Assembly: GCA_016932895.1 (NCBI GenBank)
Contig: JAFGCA010000653.1
Coordinates: forward strand, 1 to 10,850
Origin: Sedimentisphaerales bacterium
GTDB taxonomy: Bacteria > Planctomycetota > Phycisphaerae > Sedimentisphaerales > SG8-4
Length of the DNA stretch: 10,850 bases
Reading direction: 5' to 3'
Below, one piece after another: positions 6,299 to 10,850 of the stretch. The position numbers and the translations under genes were made by a program. The notes beneath the pieces are model-generated. The model saw only the letters and a list, made by a program, of their open reading frames with translations, made no database searches and was not told where the DNA came from. The first letter of the stretch is position 1. Every line of letters starts with the position of its first letter.

Positions 6299-6317
6299 GA
6301 GTGACATTGGGCGCGAG

Positions 6318-8423
6318 CTACCAGGGTTCGACGCGGATTCGCTCCTGGTTCCATCCGAGGTTCTCGGCGATGGACACGGCGAATTGCCGCACCGAGGTGT
6401 TCCGCCCGCTCAGGACAACGTTCGTGCGTTCGGCGGCAAGGGCCTGGGCCTGGGGTGTATCCATGTAGCGAAGCACATTCAGGAAAGTCGGGCTGTCACG
6501 GTGGCTCGCCGGCAGATCGACCAGATGGAGACGCGCGATCCGGGACTCGAACAGCGCCGCGTACAGGGCCACGCCAGCCATATCTCCGCGTGCCAGGATG
6601 GCGGGAGCCGCGTCCGGAGTTTCGTCGATCCGCCCCAGCACCTGGATCGTCCGGCGAACATCCCAGACTCGCATGCCGTCGAGCGTCTGCCCGAGCAACA
6701 TGAAACGGCGGCGAATCTGAGTGTGCTTCCTCTCGTCGCCGGTCCAGGCGGCCGCCCCGATCCCGCGCGGACATACGTACGCGAGCAGGCCGCGATCCCG
6801 GTTGAGCATCCCCCGGAGTTCCTCAAAACCCTCCGGGTCGGCGTCGGGAAGATCATAATCGCCCAGCCGATCCTGGAATTTGACTTTCATTCCCGACAGC
6901 CACTGGGTCCAGGCGGATTCATCGAGCACATTCAGCGTAACGGGCTTGGGATGTGCCCGGTCGGCGGGGCACGCAAGGAAGAGCCTCAGCCGCACGTTGG
7001 GCTGGCTGTTGAAGTCGTAGGCCGTCAGGCGAACGCCGTCGACCTCGGCGGAAAAGACCCGGTCCACATCGAGCGGTCCGGCCTCGCGCTCGGTCGGCCA
7101 GCCGCGAAAGACCTTCTCGCGCAGCGCCCGCATCCACCCGTCACGCATGGTCACCCACTGCTCTTGCGATTCCGGCACAACCGGCGCTGGCGCCTTCGGC
7201 ACGAAGGTCTCGTGGATCTTCGTGTTGAGCTCGTCGCCGGGCAATTCCGCGAAGACCTTCAGTTGCTCCGGTTCCAGCAGCGGCACCGCCGGCGTGGTAA
7301 TCAGGGGATTCTCACCTTTGAGGAAACGGTTGAACCAGACGAAGGCGTGGACGCGCAGCTCCTGCGTGTCCTTGTGCGGGCCCTCGGTGATGTGCAGGCC
7401 CAGGTTCTTCTCCGCGTCGTACAGCCGGTAGATGTCACGCACTTTCTCGTGGACGCGCACGACGCCGTCGAGCGGGAAGATGCCGTCCTTGTCGGTATTG
7501 GAGATCAACAGCGGCCGCGGCGCCACCAAGGCAGCGACCATCGGGTAATCCCAACGGTACGTGTTGACGATGTACATGCAGTCGCAATGTCCCTCGACGC
7601 AGCCGGTGACGACGTGGTTTTGCAGATCGGTGATGCCGGCGACCGGCACGGCGGCCTTGATGCGCTCGTCGAGGGCCGCGATCCACCAGCTATACGCGCC
7701 GCCGCCGGAGCGTCCGGTCACGCCGAGACGCTCGGGGTCCACCTCCGATCGCGTTTGCAGATAATCGAGGGCACGGATGCAGTTCCACGCCTCGACGCCC
7801 GCCGGGCAATACCCCCGGCTGTTCCACCACCACATCTTGTAGCGGTAGGTTCCGTGGTGAATCCCCTCGATCTCTCCCAATTGGAGCGTGTCGATGATGA
7901 GACAGACGTAGCCGTGCCGGGCGAACCAGGCGGCGTGGTGCTGGTAGCGAGCCTTGCTGCCAAAGCTGACGCCGTCCTTTTTCACCGCCCCGTGCCCGCA
8001 GACGTACAGAATGGCCGGCACGGGCGCGCTGACGTTCTTGGGGATGTAAAGGTTGGCGGTAACGTACAGCCGGGGCATCGACTGGAAGTGCAGGTTTTCG
8101 ACGGTGAACTCGTCGTGATCGACCGTTCCCGTCACGACGGCCTTGAGCGGGGTCTTCTCCGGGTACGGATCGAGGCCGAGCATCTCCAGCAACTGCCGCT
8201 TATACTCCGGCCGCCGCTTCTTCCACTGATCCAGCATCTTGACGTCGGCCAGGCAACGGTCCGCCAGCTTGTCCGTCTCCGTCTCGAAATACTCCGCCAG
8301 CATGCGGTCGGCTTTCGTTTGGCCGTGGCAGACGACGGAGGCGACACAGGCAACCACTATAACTGCCAACACAAATGCCGCCCTCCGCCCTGCTCCACGC
8401 ACTCCTGCAAATGTCACGTTCAT
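6318..8423 (-). CDS. secreted acetylxylan-esterase-like alpha/beta hydrolase, tandem domains
   Basis: The 701-residue product has a signal peptide (basic 9-14, hydrophobic 16-31). Residues 100-370 form an alpha/beta hydrolase of the acetylxylan esterase/Abhydrolase_7 type. LYVCGHG at 139-145 suits the oxyanion region; GVTGRSGGG places the nucleophile at S239; NTDKDG holds the acid (D311 or D313); EGPH places H350. The family removes acetyl or other acyl groups from polysaccharides. Residues 440-701 look like a second hydrolase fold (LRLFLACPAD; CPRGIG; RRFMLLGQTLDGMRVWDV) in which the nucleophile position reads ARGDMAG, with no serine, so it is probably non-catalytic. Length is about twice a single-domain esterase. 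ATG 8423 is preferred because GAGGG lies seven bases before it; an upstream GTG at 8444 lacks this. The signal predicts export. Acting beside the glycosidase, it could strip ester groups blocking glycan cleavage. Substrate is inferred. Confidence 0.78.
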   Translation of the reverse strand: MNVTFAGVRGAGRRAAFVLAVIVVACVASVVCHGQTKADRMLAEYFETETDKLADRCLADVKMLDQWKKRRPEYKRQLLEMLGLDPYPEKTPLKAVVTGTVDHDEFTVENLHFQSMPRLYVTANLYIPKNVSAPVPAILYVCGHGAVKKDGVSFGSKARYQHHAAWFARHGYVCLIIDTLQLGEIEGIHHGTYRYKMWWWNSRGYCPAGVEAWNCIRALDYLQTRSEVDPERLGVTGRSGGGAYSWWIAALDERIKAAVPVAGITDLQNHVVTGCVEGHCDCMYIVNTYRWDYPMVAALVAPRPLLISNTDKDGIFPLDGVVRVHEKVRDIYRLYDAEKNLGLHITEGPHKDTQELRVHAFVWFNRFLKGENPLITTPAVPLLEPEQLKVFAELPGDELNTKIHETFVPKAPAPVVPESQEQWVTMRDGWMRALREKVFRGWPTEREAGPLDVDRVFSAEVDGVRLTAYDFNSQPNVRLRLFLACPADRAHPKPVTLNVLDESAWTQWLSGMKVKFQDRLGDYDLPDADPEGFEELRGMLNRDRGLLAYVCPRGIGAAAWTGDERKHTQIRRRFMLLGQTLDGMRVWDVRRTIQVLGRIDETPDAAPAILARGDMAGVALYAALFESRIARLHLVDLPASHRDSPTFLNVLRYMDTPQAQALAAERTNVVLSGRNTSVRQFAVSIAENLGWNQERIRVEPW

Positions 8424-8430
8424 AGTCCTG

Positions 8431-8435
8431 CCCTC
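8431..8435 (-). promoter_or_regulatory. ribosome binding site of the esterase-like gene
   Basis: Minus-strand GAGAGGG lies seven bases before ATG 8423. I see no convincing promoter in the 194-bp spacer 8424-8617, which mostly holds repeat sequence. Confidence 0.55.
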
Positions 8436-8493
8436 TCTTAACACATCTCAAACCGGCGCGCCGTCTTGATACGTTTGACTACGATAGCGATAG

Positions 8494-8555
8494 GAGATTG
8501 CTTCGTCGCTCCGCTCCTCGCAATGACAGGGATCGAATCTGAAGATCATTGCGAG
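8494..8555 (+). repeat. dispersed palindromic repeat, copy 2 (HCEERSDEAI-type)
   Basis: 8494-8529 matches 273-308 at 32 of 36 bases. Its end CTCGCAATGA (8517-8526) is perfectly inverted at 8546-8555 (TCATTGCGAG) across a 19-base loop. The right arm continues as GCGAGGCTTGCCGAGCGCGGCA, a diverged counterpart. Minus-strand translation gives CHCEERSDEAIS. It occupies the spacer downstream of the transporter gene, where it might act as a transcript-end hairpin, and shows that this repeat is mobile or duplicated within the genome. Confidence 0.8.
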
Positions 8556-8617
8556 CGAGGCTTGCCGAGCGCGGCATTTGCCGAGTCGCCCAAACCACAA
8601 AACGCGGTGCCGTTGAA

Positions 8618-9946
8618 TCAGGTCAACCTCAGAGCCAGAATGTACAGTACGCGCAATGCCATCAGCAGGACGACGACGAAGCCCAGGCCGCCAAGGATGT
8701 TCAGGAGCAGCGTATTGCGTTTTTCGCCCATGATGTCCTTGCGGTTGGCCAGCCAGAGGATGGCCGCGGCCATCAGGGGATTGCCCGTGACGGTCAGCGC
8801 CTGGCCGAAGACGATGGCATCGACCTTCTTGACCGGCGTATGCAGCACGATCATCGCCACGCCCATACCCACGAGCAGAACGAGGACCGTGAACCACCGC
8901 GACCACCGGTCGCTCAGGCGCGCGGGCTTGCCCAGGCCGTCGGCCAGGATGCTGCCCCCGATCATGGCGTTGATCACGAACGGATTCATCGCCACCGCCA
9001 GGAGCCCCACGCAGAAAAGCGTATGGGTAGCCGGCCCGAGCAGCGGGCGAAGCTGCAACGCCAGGGCCCCGATGTCACTGGCCGGCCGGCCGACGAGCAC
9101 CGTCCCGGCCGTAACCATGATGATGGCACTGATGCCTGTGAGCACCGTCACGCCGGCGATAGAGTCCCCGATGCCGCGCCGGTAGTCGCCGATCTTCCAG
9201 CCCTTCTCGCGGACGAGGTTGCCCTGATAGAACGCACCGGCCACCGAGAAAGTGGTCCCCAGCAGGGACGCCACCAGGACCATCGGGTCGGTAATGCCCG
9301 CGCTGCTTTCGGTCGGCAGACGCAGCGAGAGCCCCTCGGGCATGTGCGGGATCAGACCCGCGAGAATCTGCCCGATGTCGGGACGCACCACGAAGAGGTT
9401 CACGAGAAAGCAGACGAGAATCACCGCGACCATGATCTTCATGACGCGTTCCAGGCCGCGATACACCTGCCGCAAGGCGAAGACCCCGCCGATGACCAGC
9501 AGGTTGAATACGAGCAGCAGACCCGTGTTGATCATGTTCCGCGTCTGGCCGGTCATCTGATTGGGATCACCGAACAGACGCGCGACCCCCAGCGTGTCGA
9601 ACGCCGCGGCGACCGCGAGGTTGTTGGAGAACTGAAAAGCCGTACAGATCAAACAGAGGTTGATGCCGATGACGGCCGCCGCCACCCGGCCCAGCCGATC
9701 GGCAATGAGCGTACACGGCGTCGCGCCGCCGACCACACCGATGCGCGCCGCCGTGGTCATGTAGGTGCCCATCAAAACGCCGGTCAGGACGAGCAGCCAG
9801 AGCAACTCGTATCCGTGGGTAGCGCCGATTTTGGAGCTGATGAGCAGACTGCCCGGCCCGAACACCACGCAGGCCGTAATCAGCGCCGGACCGACGGAAC
9901 GCCACCACGGAGATTTTCCGGTTGCAGCACGATCCGAACGGGCCAT
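8618..9946 (-). CDS. NRAMP-superfamily transporter, non-canonical motifs
   Basis: A 442-residue integral membrane protein with about eleven hydrophobic segments (roughly 18-38, 47-69, 87-107, 138-158, 169-187, 223-242, 263-287, 308-328, 352-369, 379-400, 413-438), the size usual for NRAMP/MntH. The first segment keeps the family frame (GPALITA...GATHGYELLW), but the DPGN motif that binds the metal reads GPGS at 30-33. In segment six the MPHN metal and proton motif is absent (FSVAGAFYQGN at 233-243). Classical members move Mn, Fe or Mg ions with protons at the inner membrane. Here substrate is uncertain; loss of the Asp, Asn, Met and His suggests a different substrate or mechanism. ATG 9946 is chosen because AAGGG lies six bases upstream; the frame runs on to 10102 but would overlap the oxidoreductase gene. 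It follows that gene by 41 bp and may be co-transcribed with it. Confidence 0.8.
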   Translation of the reverse strand: MARSDRAATGKSPWWRSVGPALITACVVFGPGSLLISSKIGATHGYELLWLLVLTGVLMGTYMTTAARIGVVGGATPCTLIADRLGRVAAAVIGINLCLICTAFQFSNNLAVAAAFDTLGVARLFGDPNQMTGQTRNMINTGLLLVFNLLVIGGVFALRQVYRGLERVMKIMVAVILVCFLVNLFVVRPDIGQILAGLIPHMPEGLSLRLPTESSAGITDPMVLVASLLGTTFSVAGAFYQGNLVREKGWKIGDYRRGIGDSIAGVTVLTGISAIIMVTAGTVLVGRPASDIGALALQLRPLLGPATHTLFCVGLLAVAMNPFVINAMIGGSILADGLGKPARLSDRWSRWFTVLVLLVGMGVAMIVLHTPVKKVDAIVFGQALTVTGNPLMAAAILWLANRKDIMGEKRNTLLLNILGGLGFVVVLLMALRVLYILALRLT

Positions 9947-9952
9947 AGGCTT

Positions 9953-9957
9953 CCCTT
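9953..9957 (-). promoter_or_regulatory. ribosome binding site of the transporter gene
   Basis: On the minus strand GGAAGGGAAG precedes ATG 9946, with AAGGG six bases away. It lies in the 41-base gap after the oxidoreductase stop codon and supports initiation there. Confidence 0.6.
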
Positions 9958-9987
9958 CCAAACAATGCTCGGCTTGGCCGAGGACAA

Positions 9988-10850
9988 TCAGACTTCTTCG
10001 GGCACAACAAACGGCTTGCGATAGTCGCGTTTGACGAGCCGGTTGGCCTCGTCGGAGAGGTCGCCAACGAATCGTTCGCTTTGCGGGTCCATGGCGAGCC
10101 AAGGCCCGAGGATGCGCGGCGTCTGCTGAAGATCGACACCGTTGACGAGCAAGTGTTCCTGGAATCGCTCGAAGGTTTCTTCCATGCCGCGGCTTGCCCG
10201 GATTCGTTCGAGAATTCCCTCGCGTCCGGCCTGCTGGCCCAGACGCTGCGAGACGTTGCCCATGTGACAGAGGGCGCTGGAGAGATGCCCGTCGAGCACG
10301 TCGGCGTTAAGATCGCTCACGTTGCGGCTGCGTACGGCCTTGATGAAATTCTCATGGTGTCCCGAGCCGCCGGTGCGTTTGAACTGCTTGATCTTCTTGC
10401 CGTCGTTGTCGTAGGCCCAGCCGCCGACGAAGTAGCCGCCCTCGCAGTGCACGACGGTGCCGGCCGCGGTGGTTCGATAGTAATCCATCGCCGTCTGCCC
10501 TTTCGCGCGGGGCAGGCCGCGAAGCTCGAAGATGATCGGCGACGGCTTGTAGTCGAGAAACACGACCTGCGTGTTGGGCGTCTCTCCGTCGTCGACGTAG
10601 CCCAGCCGCCCGCCCAGGCTGACGACGCGCGGCGCCACTTCCTGCTTGCCCAGGACCCAGCGGCAGACGTCCATGAAATGAATCCCGTTGTTGCCGAGGT
10701 CCCCGTTGCCGGTCGGCCAGACCCAGTGCCAGTCGTAGTGCAGGTTCTTGCGCCTCAGCGGCAGTTTCGGCGCCGGGCCCGACCACAGATCGTAATCGAC
10801 CGTCTCGGGCACAGGCTGCGGGCCGTCGACCTTGCCGATGCTGCCGCGAC
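9988..10850 (-). CDS. Gfo/Idh/MocA family oxidoreductase, C-terminal part (cut by window edge)
   Basis: The frame continues through the right edge, so 286 C-terminal residues are visible and the N-terminal Rossmann domain is missing. Visible residues 1-26 read RGSIGKVDG...ETVDYDLWSGP, the usual linker into the second domain. YDWHWVWPTGNGDLGNNGIHFMD near 38-60 is the conserved core of the secreted or periplasmic-type planctomycete members; GIHFMD carries the conserved His and Asp. The end, RDYRKPFVVPEEV, is also typical. Relatives are NAD(P)-dependent sugar or inositol dehydrogenases; substrate cannot be read here. The EKP motif and any Tat signal would be outside the window. A GTG at 10812 is an internal codon, not the start. 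The transporter gene follows after 41 bp on the same strand, so a shared transcript is plausible. Confidence 0.85.
   Translation of the reverse strand, partial: RGSIGKVDGPQPVPETVDYDLWSGPAPKLPLRRKNLHYDWHWVWPTGNGDLGNNGIHFMDVCRWVLGKQEVAPRVVSLGGRLGYVDDGETPNTQVVFLDYKPSPIIFELRGLPRAKGQTAMDYYRTTAAGTVVHCEGGYFVGGWAYDNDGKKIKQFKRTGGSGHHENFIKAVRSRNVSDLNADVLDGHLSSALCHMGNVSQRLGQQAGREGILERIRASRGMEETFERFQEHLLVNGVDLQQTPRILGPWLAMDPQSERFVGDLSDEANRLVKRDYRKPFVVPEEV

Noticed and set aside
8321..8423. Lipoprotein signal in the esterase-like protein (cysteine at residue 32)
   Set aside because: The residues before it (ASVVC) do not make a good lipobox; an ordinary signal peptide is more likely.
6282..8441. Very long open frame on the plus strand (over 700 codons) opposite the esterase-like gene, with similar long antisense frames opposite the surface-protein, glycosidase and transporter genes
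   Set aside because: GC-rich codon use leaves few stops on the opposite strand. These translations are rich in R, G, H, D and V with no recognisable domain or signal peptide, while the sense frames show clear family motifs.
9947..10102. N-terminal extension of the transporter to an in-frame start at 10102
   Set aside because: It would overlap the oxidoreductase gene, adds a basic non-conserved segment, and lacks the Shine-Dalgarno found before 9946.
9988..10850. GH109-type NAD-dependent alpha-N-acetylgalactosaminidase, which would fit a GalNAc-degrading cluster
   Set aside because: The visible core reads NNGIHFMD, the ordinary dehydrogenase-type motif; I do not see the THxxG-type segment I associate with GH109.

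Overview
The window looks like a GC-rich chromosomal segment from a Planctomycetota bacterium, probably of the Phycisphaerae/Sedimentisphaerales type. Three things point there. The secreted protein at 2489-4090 has the modular layout typical of that group (signal peptide, long ectodomain, fibronectin-like module, C-terminal jelly-roll ending in LYIDNIRL). The other genes (sialidase-like protein, glycosidase, tandem acetylxylan-esterase-like protein, Gfo/Idh/MocA oxidoreductase) are a familiar planctomycete set. The gene-free DNA is full of short dispersed repeats. The assignment is inference from style, not from a marker gene.

Layout. Positions 1-1116 carry no credible gene. They are a mosaic of several short repeat families, including six copies of AAAC(G/A)AA(C/G)CCAAT between 587 and 975, preceded by a sigma70-like promoter at 460-488. 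Six genes follow: (1) a secreted sialidase-like beta-propeller protein, 1188-2405 (+); (2) a secreted modular surface protein, 2489-4090 (-); (3) a secreted glycoside hydrolase resembling GH101/GH129, 4374-6269 (+); (4) a secreted two-domain acetylxylan-esterase-like hydrolase, 6318-8423 (-); (5) an NRAMP-superfamily membrane transporter without the canonical metal-binding motifs, 8618-9946 (-); (6) the C-terminal part of a Gfo/Idh/MocA oxidoreductase, 9988 to the window edge (-).

How they fit. Genes 1 to 4 alternate in strand, so each is probably transcribed on its own. Genes 2 and 3 diverge from a 283-bp spacer holding a palindromic AATATATT box. Genes 1/2 and 3/4 converge, and the 3/4 junction has a hairpin. 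Genes 6 and 5 are 41 bp apart on one strand and could share a transcript. All four N-terminally complete secreted proteins act outside the cytoplasm. Sialidase-like, GH101/129-like and esterase activities together suggest degradation of decorated, possibly amino-sugar or sialic-acid-containing glycans, but substrate is not shown by the sequence.

No CRISPR array, rRNA, tRNA, insertion sequence or prophage was seen. The most unusual elements are the repeat mosaic, the non-canonical NRAMP protein and the divergent control region. I see no clear evidence of a completely new system.
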